Positions 1 to 53,625 of a DNA stretch of 64,000 nucleotides are shown piece by piece. The stretch lies in the NCBI GenBank assembly GCA_963693365.1, contig CAVNZM010000015.1, positions 3,658,001-3,722,000 on the forward strand. The letters run 5' to 3'. The translations under genes were made by a program, and so were the position numbers. Source of the DNA: Amoebidium appalachense. Taxonomy: Eukaryota > Ichthyosporea. Position 1 is the first letter of the stretch; every line of letters starts with the position of its first letter. Below the pieces are notes generated by a model. That model worked only from the letters and a program-made list of their open reading frames with translations. It ran no database searches and was not told the DNA's origin.

Positions 1-1008
<1,008 letters not shown>

Positions 1009-1061
1009 CTTGCAGCTTCGAACAGTTTAAGGGTCTGCTCAAATGGTAGCCCCACAACACT
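1009..1061 (-). CDS. PDZ-protein exon 3: helix B of the PDZ domain
   Basis: The exon is 53 nt, in phase with exon 2, after the acceptor ggccggcag. It encodes SVVGLPFEQTLKLFEAA, the usual helix that closes the PDZ peptide groove (V.GL...EA..L). It ends with AG of a split codon before GTATGTTC. At least one further exon must complete the last strand. Confidence 0.8.
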
Positions 1062-2243
1062 CTGCCGGCCACAAACAGCAGAGTCAGTACCAACACAACA
1101 ACTTCTCGATATGTCTGTGTGCCTCTAGACAAAGAAAAAACACGCACCACTATATCCCACCTTTCCTCCAAATCCTTCCCCCCCTCCCCCTCCCCCCTCC
1201 CCCCACTCCTCCTCCCCTCCCCCTCCCCCCTCCTCTTCCTCCCCCCCCCTCCCCCCTTCCCCCGGGGAACCCTAAAAGGAGGTCTGTCTACGGCCCGCAG
1301 GGGGGATTGAAAATCACAACAGAGATACATACACACACACACACACAGGGAGAAGAGAGGGAGATTGGGGGGAGGGGAGCACAAAACAAAGGCAGAGTTA
1401 CAGAGGACGACACAGCGTGGGGAAAAAAAAAAAGACTGGTTCCGTGAATAGGACAACACGAACCCCAGCTCAGATACTGCATCACTTGAACATGTCTGTG
1501 TGTGTGTGTTTGGGGTGGTGGTGGGTGGAGGGGGGGAGAGAGAGAAGGGGAGGGGGGAGGGGGGAGGTTGATTACCACTCCGTTGACGAAGAGAATAGTG
1601 TCACCAACAGAGAGCTGGCCGTTGCGTGCCGTTGCGGACCCAGGGAATATGTGCGACACAAACACACTGGGGATGAGAGACGTACGGCCCGTCTGCATGC
1701 AGATGTGTGTGAGTGATGTACGTGTGTGTGTGTGTGTGTATGTGTGTGTTGGGAAGGGTGGGAGGTGTGTGTGTGTGTGTGCGCGCGCGCCACATGATGG
1801 GAAGGGGATGGGGTTGGTGTAGGCATGGGAGAGGAGGTGGGAGGGGGTTTGAGGACGAGTGGGTGGGTGGGGATTGGGGACAAGGGTGGGGGGGGACGGG
1901 GGGGAGGACATGGTAAGAGAAAACCGGGAGACGGTCGAGAAGGCAGTACAGGGCATGGAATGGTATGCAGGAAGAGGGGGGGGGGGAGGGGGTGGTTGGG
2001 GGGGGGGGAGGGAGGGAGACAGAGAGAGAATGTGAGGGATGGAGGGAGAGGGGGGCGGGGGGAGGGGGGGGAAGAGAGAGCGAGAGAGTGTTTGTGTACC
2101 TCAGGGAGGGAGGGAAAGGGGGGAGGGGGCGGGGAGAGCTCCGGAGAGAGAGAGGGAGGGATGGAGGGAGGGGAGAGGGGGGGGGAAGAGAGAGACAGAG
2201 ACAGAGACAAGAGAGAGAGAGAGAGAGGGAGAGAGAGAGAGAG

Positions 2244-2285
<42 letters not shown>

Positions 2286-2336
2286 GAGAAGGCGGCAGGG
2301 AAAGACAGAGAGAGACAGGAGAGACAGGGGGGGGGG

Positions 2337-2420
<84 letters not shown>

Positions 2421-4414
2421 AAGAGAGAGAGGGAAGGGAGAGAAGGAAGGGAGAGAGACAGGGAGAGACAGAGAGAGAGAGAGACAGGAGAGACAGGGAG
2501 AGACAGAGAGACAGAGACAGGAGAGACAGGGAGCACAGAGAGAGAGACAGGAGAGACAGGGAGAGAGAGAGAGACTCTGTTAGACTAAAGATAGAGACAC
2601 GATAAGCCCAAAGAGGCATTGTGACGTCATGCAAATATTTATCCAGGAATAGCTCAAGGGTCCAAGAAACAAAAAGGAACCGAAGTGGTACCTCTGTGAG
2701 TGTGAAAAGGGCGGGAAGGGGTGGAAGGGGGGGAAGGGAGGGGGGGCTCCGGAGAAATGAAACTAGGGGACGGTGTTTTGGCATATACATGTTTGATTGA
2801 GAAGAACCGTTGGTAGGGGGTCAAAAAGGCTGAGAGTCTGAGCCCTTGCCGGAGAATGGAAAGAGGCAAAGAGAACCACGTGGGGGGGGGAAGGGGGGGG
2901 AGGGATCAAAGGATGGGGAGTTATGGGGTGGGTGGGGGGGTGGGGTGGGGGTGTGGGGGGAGAGGGTAAGGGAGGAGGAACTGGGGGGGGGGGGGGGGGG
3001 GAGGAGGAGGATGAACTTAAGGGAGAGCTGTGTGGGTGTGGAGGAGGGGCAAGAAAAGGAGGGGGGGGGGGGGGAGGAGAGGAACAGGGAACAAGTATAT
3101 TTTGCGGATGATGAAAAAAGGAAGAAGGGAAGGACGTACCCAAAGGGATGTGTACATGTCTGCGGCGGCAAAGGGCGGGGTGAGGTGGGGGTGGGGCGGG
3201 GGAGGGGGTGGGGGGGGGGGGGGGGGGGGCGAGAGGGGAAGGGAGAAGGGGAGGGGGAGGGAGGCGGGGGGGGGGGGGACCTCTGTGATCATGAAACCCA
3301 GACTATCCGATGCCTGTTTCTTGATGACGATTGTCTTCTGCTTGGTCATGTCTGCAAACGACTGCACATCTCTCTCGGCAACCCTCACAGCTCCCTTTGC
3401 CCGGTTATAGATGGTGTCCGGGGTGTCCTGCTGTTGGGGCGCATACCAAGGTGATGTTTGGTCGACGGATGCGGATGTGGATGCGGATGCTGGTTGCTCG
3501 TTCGAAGTTTTTCTGGACATTCCCACTTGGGGAGAGAGTTCGGGCGTGATTTTGTGATGTGCTTGGAGGCTCTCCTTTCTTTCCATCTCGAGAATTTCAT
3601 TGTCATCGTCGGAAACATCGGTGTCGCTTTCTGTGTCTTCCAACTCTTCTTCTGCTTCTTGTAACTCGGCCGCATTCCTGTCGATTTGCTCCTGGAATCT
3701 CCGTCGTTTAAGTTCGTATTCTTCTTGCTCACGTTTCAACTGCGACCTAAGCGCCGTATCCTCTCTCTTCAACTGCTCTATCTTTTCCAACTTTTTCGCT
3801 CGTTTTTCCGCCCTTCTCTTTTCCAGCTTTTCCGCTCTAACCCTCTCCTTTTCGCTCGCTAGTCTCTTTTCTCTCTCTTCCTCCGCCTTTTTCCTTGCTG
3901 CTTCCTCCTCTTCCTTCCTCTTCCTTTCTTCCTCTTCTTCTTGTGCCTTCTTTCTCGCCTTCTCATCCGACTTTTGTTTCTTCTTTTCTTCCTTCCTTGC
4001 TGCTTTTCTCAACGCCTTTTCTTGTGACTCCCTTGCTTTAGCTTCTTCATCTACGGCCTCATCTTTGCTCTTTTTGCCTTCTGGACTTGGCGGAGTAATC
4101 AAAACCTCCGCTGGTGCGGCTGAAGCTCTACGTGAAGGTTCCTCCTTCTCTCCCTGTTCATTCTTATCACCGTTCTGCTTTGGGCTTGATGTTTCTTCCT
4201 TCCCAACAACATCGGTGTCATCCTTAGAACCGTGAGCCTGCTTGGGGCTATAAAAGCTCTCGTTTACATCACTACTGTCGAGCTGAGCTTGTTTCATGCT
4301 TTGAGCGTTATCCCCTCCCTGATTATCCTTGTCATGCCGTGAGCTGCTCAGGGTGGGTGTTTTTGTGGGTGAAGGTGGTGTTGCCTCAGCATTCTCTATC
4401 TTTTGCTCCTCCAT
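1009..4414 (-). CDS. Coiled-coil/charged-helix PDZ-domain scaffold protein (3' part unresolved)
   Basis: Three exons join in phase: 4414-3281, 1692-1576 and 1061-1009, giving about 434 residues before the model runs out. The start is the ATG at 4414, in an AAAATGG context; an upstream in-frame TTG at 4447 is not a plausible start. Residues 1 to about 130 are polar and rich in S, P, K and D. About 130-270 is a very dense E/K/R helix of the single-alpha-helix or coiled-coil type, followed by an acidic stretch with DTESDTDVSDDD near 285. A linker then leads to a PDZ domain from about 365. Its carboxylate-binding loop reads SLGFMITE, and the core continues with VGDTILFVNGV and ends VVGLPFEQTLKLFEAA. 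PDZ domains bind C-terminal peptides, so this is probably a cytoplasmic scaffold. Two of its three donors are followed at once by poly-C. Confidence 0.8.
1576..1692 (-). CDS. PDZ-protein exon 2: core of the PDZ domain
   Basis: The exon is 117 nt, phase 0 at both ends. The acceptor is ...tgcatgcag before ACG. The residues SVFVSHIFPGSATARNGQLS and VGDTILFVNGV match the usual PDZ order of strand B, helix A and strands C/D, including the GDxIL...NG signature. The donor GTAATCAACC leads into a C-rich tract. Confidence 0.85.
1980..2580. repeat. GA-rich satellite in PDZ-gene intron 1
   Basis: The stretch is impure GAGAGA and GAGACAG with short G-runs. It contains a pure GA tract at about 2339-2417 and repeated AGAGACAGG units at 2455-2575. 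On the sense strand this is a CT-rich polypyrimidine stretch. No coding signal is credible here. Confidence 0.95.
3281..4414 (-). CDS. PDZ-protein exon 1: polar N-terminus, charged helix, first PDZ strands
   Basis: The exon is 1134 nt, exactly 378 codons, and open throughout. The donor is GAG followed by GTCCCC, which runs straight into poly-C. That is weak by consensus, but the reading frame resumes correctly at 1692 with the next part of the same PDZ fold. The long helix has heptad-free K/E/R blocks such as EEEERKRKEEEEAARKKAEE, which look more like a stable single helix than a classical leucine-zipper coil. Leucine spacing improves near the end, around LEKIEQLKRED. Confidence 0.85.
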
Positions 4415-4948
4415 TTTAGCTTGCTCTTGCTTATGTTTGCAAGTCAAAATTATATAACGAGGCTGGGAGGGGTAGGCAGTGGTGGTGTCAGGTGTGGGGT
4501 GATGTCGTTGGTGGTGACGATGGGAATTTGGAGGAAGGGGGGAGCTCCGATGAAATGAAAATCAATGGCAGAGCGGCCAAAAAAAAGAAAGAAAGAAAGA
4601 AAGAAAGAAAGAAGAAAAAAAGCAGGCGCAAGTTGAAGTGTTCAAAAAAATAACGAAATTCAGCTGAGGAAAGTGGGACTCCGATCGCGGAGTCCAAACC
4701 ATAAAAATTTCACAATAAACATTTTTGATTGGTCCCAAAAGCATCTGATGTAATGTTTGATTGGCTTAAAGTGCACCAAACAAAACACCCAAGACTCCAG
4801 TATGTGGGTCCTATAAATAGGCGTTCCCACATCCCGGTTTACAGATTTACACTTTACCGAATAATCATCAAGAATGAATGGCTTTTGGGCCCGGGCATGA
4901 GAGTAAATAAAGGCTACAAAAAAATACTAATATTAAAAAAAAAGGAAA
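4415..4948. promoter_or_regulatory. Compact divergent spacer with TATA and CCAAT-like boxes
   Basis: The spacer separates the minus-strand PDZ start (4414) from a possible plus-strand start (4949). TATAAATA at 4812-4819 is oriented for plus-strand transcription. ATTGG at 4729-4733 and TTGG near 4760 read CCAAT on the minus strand. A short AAAG-type run sits at 4579-4616. Promoter function is inferred from position and motifs only. Confidence 0.4.
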
Positions 4949-5309
4949 ATGGAAGCTTTAATTGATTTCCCAATGAGCGAAGAAAATGAAACAATTTTAT
5001 CCTATTTAGTAGTGACAAGTGAAGTTTCGGGTGATCAGCTTTTTATCCAGGAACGTCACGCCAGTCACTCACTTCGTCGCCCATCCCCACCAGCGATAAG
5101 TGCGCCAACGGTACATACTCTCTCTCTATATATACCGATATGTAGTTATATACACATGAGGGGATGAGTAGTAAGGGGAAGGAGGGAGGGGAGCTGGCGG
5201 GATCGCCGCTGGGGGGGGGGGGGGGGGGGGGGGGGTCCCGGGGAGGATCCGGGGCCCGGGGGAGGAGGGAAGCATGGGAGAGAGAAAGCCGGGGTGAGAG
5301 AGACCGTCC

Positions 5310-5349
<40 letters not shown>

Positions 5350-5613
5350 GGGGTGGAGGCGAGGGGGGGGGGAGGGGGGGGGGGGAGGGATTCTGATAAA
5401 AGTGCGATGATTCTGCTAAAAGCAGAATGATTTCGATTTTTTGCGCTTATGCAGAATCAATAATCTTTTGCTGAATATTAATTCTGCTTTGAGGAGAATC
5501 ATTATCCTGCTTTCAAACAGAATAATATTTTCTTCTTGCAGAACAATCCTGCTCGGAGCAAGTTGACTCAGCCGATGTGGTTGGGGCCTCTATGACAAAA
5601 AGAAAGTTTGTGC
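4949..5613 (+). CDS. Possible small two-exon gene, unknown function
   Basis: An ATG at 4949 opens about 54 codons (start MEALIDFPMSEENE) without low complexity, about 130 nt after TATAAATA. A good acceptor (tttcttcttgcag, ending 5540) precedes an open stretch to a TGA at 5611-5613. AATAAA follows at 5767-5772. A donor could be GATAA before GTGCGC (5108 region) or ACG before GTACAT; only the first gives the longer second-exon frame. The intervening DNA holds poly-G at 5211-5234 and 5313-5348, the opposite polarity to confident genes here. I recognise no family. It could be noncoding. Confidence 0.25.
5390..5545. repeat. Degenerate TTCTGC/GCAGAA repeat
   Basis: About 150 bp hold many alternating copies of ATTCTGC and GCAGAAT, which are reverse complements, so the stretch can fold into hairpins. 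It ends at the candidate acceptor at 5540, resembling the repeat-at-splice-site pattern seen in the ABCA gene. Confidence 0.7.
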
Positions 5614-6928
5614 ATTGAATAATAGAAGGATTCAAAATGATTCCTCATCACATTTATGTCCATAGTTGAGGTGATTGTTGTGGGTTACGGGTGACACAGA
5701 TGTGAGATATCAGTATCATATATTTAACTAATGAATGCATATTATATATCGATGCCTATGAATTTCAATAAAAGTTATTTTTAAAAAAAGAAGAAGACTT
5801 GCTAGCTTAGTGCATGAGAATTTCAGTACGGTAGTCGCGATAATCAGGTGCTTCGTTAATTTATCAGTAGCAAAACAGGTCTAGGGGAATATTGCCATTA
5901 AATTATTGGCAGTGCCCCGGAGCTGTGGGCATGTGTATACGTATATACAGTACGTCTCGGCATATGGGCTCAACTGAGTTGCTACCATTATCATCAATAA
6001 ATATAAACACACGGAAATTTGGGAAGTTTTGGATTTGAAATGGGGGTGGGATATAGACGTCTGGACGAGGGAACACGATCAGGCCTGGGGATCCTCCCCC
6101 CCCCCCCCCCCCCCCCCCCCCCCCGCGCCCCCCTCCCTCTTCGGAGGTTTTCGTACCGCACCCTGTCCCCCCCCCCCCCCCCCCCCCCCTCCCCGGGGGC
6201 CCTTTCCCGCCCACACGTGCTCCTCATCATTCCCAGAGTCTCTTTTTGACCCGCCAAAGGTTGGTGCAAACCCTTAAGACTATGGTAGTATGTTGGTTTC
6301 CCGTGAAGGCCACAGAACGTGTTTCATTGACACAGCGTGAACTGCTTGTATCACTTTATCATACATTTTCATTTTATTGCAGAGTACTGTATATGTTTGT
6401 GTACATCACGATACTATGCGCCTTTATTATCACAATGTCTTGCATTAATTTAAATTCCTTATTGACACTATCGAACCAATTAATCGTCCACCTACAATTA
6501 GATTATACCTTGGATTTCTTCATTCGAAATATTCCAAACAGGTCACCAGCACACGACGTTCAAACCCCGCCGTGAAAAGCATTAGAAACTGTTTTTGAAA
6601 AACATTGTGACATACGATCATATATCCAGCCGTTAGCACATTCGGCGGCTTTCTTACATCCCCTCCTTATTAGATACGCTCATTATTATACCCTTACTGT
6701 ACATCATCAGAGATAATTGTTCATATTATTAGAAAATGTTTGGTTCACACTGTCACAACGCTAGAGACGATTGGCTCTTTCTATTACAACATCGGAGAAC
6801 ATTCAAGCGGCTCGTACTATTACAAATCAGACACAGTTGTTAGTCCGTATACATACTATGACCTAACGGTACCATGTAAATATCCTGCTGTTTTAAGGGG
6901 GACATTTTGGTGCCCTGGTGCATCCAAA
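5614..6928 (-). other. Intergenic DNA and ABCA 3' UTR
   Basis: From 6928 downward lies the presumed ABCA 3' UTR. Minus-strand AATAAA signals sit at 6428-6423 and 6378-6373. A plus-strand AATAAA at 5767-5772 could end the small plus gene. Poly-C runs occur at 6098-6124 and 6170-6189. The rest is AT-rich with no exon I can support. Confidence 0.5.
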
Positions 6929-47350
<40,422 letters not shown>

Positions 47351-48809
47351 CCTCGCCCGCCCTGCCCCAGGCAGCTCGCTGCTAGTTTTAGAAGGATTGT
47401 CGTCGATGCCTGTTGAAACTGCTAAAACTCATTATATACCTAATTTATATACCTAATAGAGGAGTAATGCCGATGATGTGTGCCTTTTTTCTTTTCGTGT
47501 GCTATGGTGTAGTGATAGCGGAATAACCCAAGTGAATATGAAGAAGTTTCTCTGTGCACACGATTATGTGCAACTGTAGGCGTGTTTGTGTGTGTTCAAG
47601 TAAACGGTGTTTGATAGTGGCACACCCGGGGTAATATGTGTACACTCGGCTAGTATAATGTAATATCAATACTATTTAGCTACTTCAATCTCAGCTACAT
47701 AAGATCTTGTCTGCTTTCTGAAGCCCTGGTACCCTTCATGAGTCTGTACGTTGATAGCGCAAACACATTCCACAGTGTAAAATTGGATGTGCCATTAGCT
47801 ACAAACCACGCAGAGCAAACGCCGTCACGTGCAGGTGGGTCGGTGTCCAACTCCCGTGAGAACCGCCACGAGTCAACGTCGTAGTAACTGTACGGAGGAA
47901 TCTCGAATTACTTCTACTGTATTTCAATGTGTATATTATAGATACATTATATGGCTTTATTTTGCGCTATGCAATCGATCTGCTGATGTTGCTCAAATGA
48001 AAGTGGAAGTTATAATTAATTAGCTTCACGATCCAATAATCATACATGCATGTATGTACGTATACGTCTGCCGGGAACGTTCACCGTGGCTCCAAAGTTT
48101 TAACGGAAGTGGTAGATAATGCACGAAAAAAATAATGCACCAAGGCGGCCTTCTTTATTTGATAGGAAACTCATGCTTACTTGATGACCATACGAAACGG
48201 CCTTTTTCTTCATGTCACACCGTCACAAGTTGGCAACTTGAAGTGCATCGTGGATCTACGCTGGAATGCGGCAACATAAGCCATGATAAAATCAGCCAAT
48301 CCTCGAAGATTGTGCTAAAAAATTCATCGTTCTGTTCACCCCCAACAATGATTCTGCTGTGTATAGGTGATAAGCGACATTATTCTCTATTTGCTGATTC
48401 TCTACCTATATGTATTCATGTGTATCATCCTTTTGTCTTCTAGCTTTCGAATATCCGGCAGCCCGGCGCGGCCGGCCAGCCATATTTCTCCGGTTCAAGA
48501 AAGCAGCAGTGGTAGTAGTACTGCTCACCTGCTGATGTGGGGTCGATGCAGTCTGTAATGCGTCATTTCCAAGTAATCTTAACCGCAAGAGGTCCATAGC
48601 ATCTGTATGTGAGTATGTCGTTGTAGACTACTGTGCGTCTTATCAGTGGCTGTGTCTGCTTGTCGGTCTTCACACTCACACGCGTTGTATGCGGTGTTTG
48701 TACTGTAGATGTGAAAATCCTGTTTGAAAAGCCCAAATCTTCATCAAGTGAACTCGAAAAGGTCATCGGTTGCTTTACTTAAAACTGTCATTGAGTGAAA
48801 GAGAAAAAA
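47351..48809. other. Divergent intergenic spacer between ABCA and the PLA2-like gene
   Basis: 1.46 kb of balanced-composition DNA, the longest stretch in the left 48 kb without long simple repeats. It should hold both promoters. I see no strong TATA box at a fixed distance from either ATG. Open frames here (for example 48135-48443) show no recognisable domain and are left out. Confidence 0.5.
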
Positions 48810-51287
48810 ATGATTTCTGTGCTCTCATGCCTGGCTCTGGCGGTGTCCGGTGTATCGGCCCTTTCGAGCAGTGGTGAGTTTCCCTGTTTTTTATTTGTTT
48901 GTTGTGTTTTTGTTTTTTGTTTTTGTGCTCTTTTGTCTTCCTCACAAAAAGAAGAAGAAGAAGAAGAATACAACTGTGAATGATGTGCATCCACGTCCCT
49001 CTTCCCAACAATGTTTGCATGCAGAGGACTTCGGGCGTAAAATGTTGGGGTTTTTTCCTATCATCATGAGTCACATAATTAATTATGCCTTACGTTTCTG
49101 CAAGCCAGCACCAAAGATAGAAGGTGGGGAGGGGGGGGGGGGGGGGGAGGGGGGGGGGGGGGGGGGGGGGGGGGGATTTATCAACGGCACTTCCTAAGGT
49201 TTGAAGCATGCACATTACAGTCTAACAGTGATAATGATATGGTGCCCCCATATAACCCTTTTCCATTTAATATTTTCCTTAAATTCGAAAAATTATTCAA
49301 AGTCCATCCCAACTGTTTGCTAAAACATCATTGCATAACTGTCGCGGCAAACTGTTGTGCAGGCACGCATTGCACCCCATAGCCTCAATTTTCAGAGTGC
49401 ATATCTCATACGCCTACTTGACCACTATCATCGTTATCAATTCCCATCCTTGCAATAATATTCCTCCACAACATGTAATCATTATCAATTGCAGCGCACT
49501 TATTATTTTTTCGCATAATATATCCTTTCGCAAACATAATCATAACTTTGAATTGTGACGCTTCTATCATCTTTGTGCACGCATAGTCGATATGAATTCC
49601 AACGATCGTATTATCTTTTTCGCGCACATGATCACTATCAATCGCAATGCTCGTATTATCTTATCTTTTTGCTCCATGTTCCATAACCGTTGGCATAGCT
49701 CGCACATGCGTGATCCGATCATGACAGTGTGCAGAACTCGGAATTGTTTAGCTGCTGGTAGTCTTACTGTAGAATTCTCGTTTTTGGTATATCTCGTTGG
49801 ATATCCGGTGAAGCTATCTCAGCGACTATCTCGTTGTGTCTATGGCAACTGTACTATTTATCCATTCTTTGCCCTGTCTGACTGACACCCCGATCGAAAT
49901 AAAATTCAAAAAAAAAAAAAAAAATGTTTCAAACACACATCTGCATCGATGCGTACATACACCGAACATGTGCAAAGTTAACCACTTGTGTGAGTATGTG
50001 TGAGCGACACCCAAAATATCAACTGTCCGTAGATTCTGAACGTAAGGAAGTGTGTATTGTATTGTTCACGTTCATACACCTTTTGATTTACTATTAGACA
50101 GCTGAAGTAAGTGCGTTTATAGCAAACAAAGGTGCTCGGACATATATGCGTGGCTGGAGTGTAGGAGAAGGCATGGAGAACCGCGTGCACCGGTATCACC
50201 ATCTATCTACACTGCACATATGTACTGCCCATGCGTCCTTTGTGCTAACATCGGCGAACTGGCGTGCCCGCGCCCATGTGTCACCCATTTACAGGTTCTA
50301 AGGAATCCAATCCACCCTTTTCGGATTATGGTAATTTTAACAGTTAAATTAAGTTTTTCAAAGTTTTTCCAGTTTGCGAAGTTCTGTCTGAACGATTTGA
50401 GGGCCATCGTGATTGCTGCGCCAACACCACACAATCGTTCTTTTTTTCTTTCCCCGATGTTTGTTGCCTAACCCCATGCCTCAGGATGCATCCAAACTTA
50501 TGCCTCTCCACCCACATCATTAAGCAGCATCATGCAATATACATACAATCTAATCCTCAGAGTTTTAAAACCATTTCAATTTATTCACCCACATTAAGCA
50601 CCGTGCAATATACACACCATCTAATCCTTTTTTGAAACCATTTCATTTTATGTTGCCTATCAGGGGCCAGTTTGAAGCTTGCCTTAATGGAAACGGAACG
50701 ATTTGGTAAAATAACTACACTTATTTGCCTAGTTCACCCCCCCCACGGCTTGTCTTTGTCATATAAATTCTCTCATTTGTCATATAAATGCTCTCAGGAA
50801 CTGAACCAAAACAAAGCAAATTGTCGTAAAAATGCCCTTCAACACAGACCCAAAACAAAGCAATCACTTTCCCTGTATACCTTGACCTGTCCCATTGCTT
50901 TCTCCAGGTCTCATTGGGATATGCTTGTAGATTTCCAATTAATCCTTCCCCCTCCCCGCCTCCCCCCTCCCCCTCCCCTCCCCCCCCCCCCCCCCCCCTT
51001 TCCCATCCTCCACACACACACACGCACACGCACACACACACACACACACACACACCTCCCCTTCCTGACATATTCTGCAAAGTACCATGCCCCTGCATCC
51101 TAACCCTCCCTCCCCCCCCCCCCCCCCCCCCCCCCCCCAGGCCTTATCACCCTCGGCACAGCCATGACGCAGGGCACTCAGATGCACCCGAGCACTCGAT
51201 TCTGTGGCCACGGCCACCCAACGGACAAAACTGGTAATGCTCTCCTTGACACAACACACATACATACACAGAGAGAGAGAGAGAGAG

Positions 51288-51321
<34 letters not shown>

Positions 51322-51485
51322 AGTGAGAGAGAGAGGGGGAGAAAGAGAGACAGACAGACAGACACATGCACGAGCAGCCATGCACGTGCGCACGCACATA
51401 CACAGACACGCACACACACACACATACACACACACACACACACACATAAAAAACGCTGTCAATTCTTAATTCTTTGGCGTCAGTG

Positions 51486-51536
<51 letters not shown>

Positions 51537-53009
51537 AAAAAAAAAAAAACTTCGTTGTATTTTTTTTTTTTTTTTTTTGGGGGGGGGGGGGGGGAGGGGG
51601 ACAGGGGTTCTCTGCCCCAATCTGTTCCGATGCTACCATCCAATTGTATCTCACTGAGTCTTTTTGCAAGAAGAGCACTTGAGCACAACAAAAACAAACA
51701 AACCAACGGTTCATGCATATATTCTCCTGACGAATGTTCCTAATGGTATGAGGTAATGCTCGGTCAACCTCTTTTCATGTGCCATGTGGCACGCTGCTGT
51801 AGCCAACAACAGGGCTCCCACCAGTGCATTTCAATTCCATTTCATTTCAATTTCATTTCCCATCCCACTCCTTTGTCGTCTCATTTCAATCTCGCTGCAT
51901 TTCAATCCCATTTCACTTCAATCGTACTTCATTTCAATCTCATACCATTTCAATCTCATCATATCACTGTTTGCAGGTCGTGATCTGGCCCCTCTCAACC
52001 CCACCGATCTGTGCTGCTGGCGCCGTGACCAGTGTCAGTCTACAGATATGATCATGGATCAGGTAGCCCCCCCTCCCCCCCCCCCCCCCCCCCCCCGCCC
52101 CTCTCTCTCTCTGCCCTCCCCCCACCCACACCCCACCCCTCCTTAGTTCCTTCCCCCCTCCCTCATCCCCCTCCCCTCCCCCCCGTGCCCTGGGGGTGTC
52201 ACTTAGCAAGGTTCAAGTTCTTAACCATGAGGAAACAGACACACACATTGTTATTACACACAGAGAGAGGGGGGGGGGGGGGGGGGGGAGAAAGGCAGCA
52301 CACACACACACATACACACACACACACACACAAGGGCATAGAATAAGGGACAGAGAGGGAGGGAGGGAGGGGGGGGGGGGGGGCAACACATGCACTCACT
52401 CACTTACTCCGTGTTCATTTCTCGCTCGCTTACTCATTCACTCACTCGCACATGCACACACACAGTGCGAGAGAGCGCAAGCGGGGGAGAGACAGAGAGA
52501 GGGGCTGGGGAAGGGGGGGGGCGGGAGGGGTTGGTTGGAAGCAACTAGGAGCACACACAAACACATACATAATCAAATGCACTGATCTTGAAAAACACAC
52601 ACACACACACACCCCTTGAAATTGCTTCAACTACCCAAGCCAATTTTAATTTTTGACTTTTAATTTTGATTTTTTAACCCGGCACTATCATTGGTCACAG
52701 GTGCGTGTGCGTCACTGTGACTGCGACTATCAGATGGTGCAGTGTCTGATGAAAGCCAACAGTCCTCTTGCTCTGGAGGTCATCGATATTTTCTACAATG
52801 CAATGGGCGCAAAGTGTCTCAACTATGACATGGTTGGTTCCCCTCCCCCCCTCCCCCCCCCTCCCCCCCCCCACACACACACACACACGCACATGCACAA
52901 AAAAAAACGCCACACACACACACACACACCACCACCACACCACACCACAACACCCCCATCCCGAACGCACACACATATATACATATATACACTTGCACAT
53001 ACACACCAC

Positions 53010-53042
<33 letters not shown>

Positions 53043-53572
53043 ACACACACATCCCTCGATCCGACCCGCCCTGCTACCATTCCCTTACCTAAACAGACAT
53101 TCGAAGTCAGAAATCCCCCTTCCCCCCTTTCCCCCTCAACGGTTTCAAAACTCAAACACCCAACTTTATTCTCTCTTGCTCTTTCTCTCTCCCCGACTCT
53201 CTCTCCATCCCTCCCCCCCCTCTCTCCCCCCCTCCTGCCTCCTATCTCTCTATCTCTCGCTCTCTGTCTCTCTGTGTGTGTGTGCGCGCGCTTGTGTTCG
53301 TATGTCTGTGTGTGTGCACGCGCACGCACCTGTGTGTGTTTGTGTGGCGCACGCACGTGTGTGTGTTGGCGTGTGACGCCGTGTGCGTGTCTTTCCTTTT
53401 GGTGCATGAGAGGGGACTGGGGGGGGGGGAGGGGGAGGGGGGAGACCAACGGGCCTTGCAACCGTTGTCATTGAATAGATGTACTCTATAAATAGTTACT
53501 GGTAGGCCATTGTTTGTTTCACGTGTTGTGTAAGTCATGGTGCAGCACTGTATTAAATTTAACTTACTGGCC

Positions 53573-53625
<53 letters not shown>

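Noticed and set aside
48135-48597. Small genes in the divergent spacer (48135-48443 plus, 48406-48597 minus)
   Set aside because: No recognisable domain, overlapping on opposite strands and no supporting splice sites. They are consistent with chance open frames.
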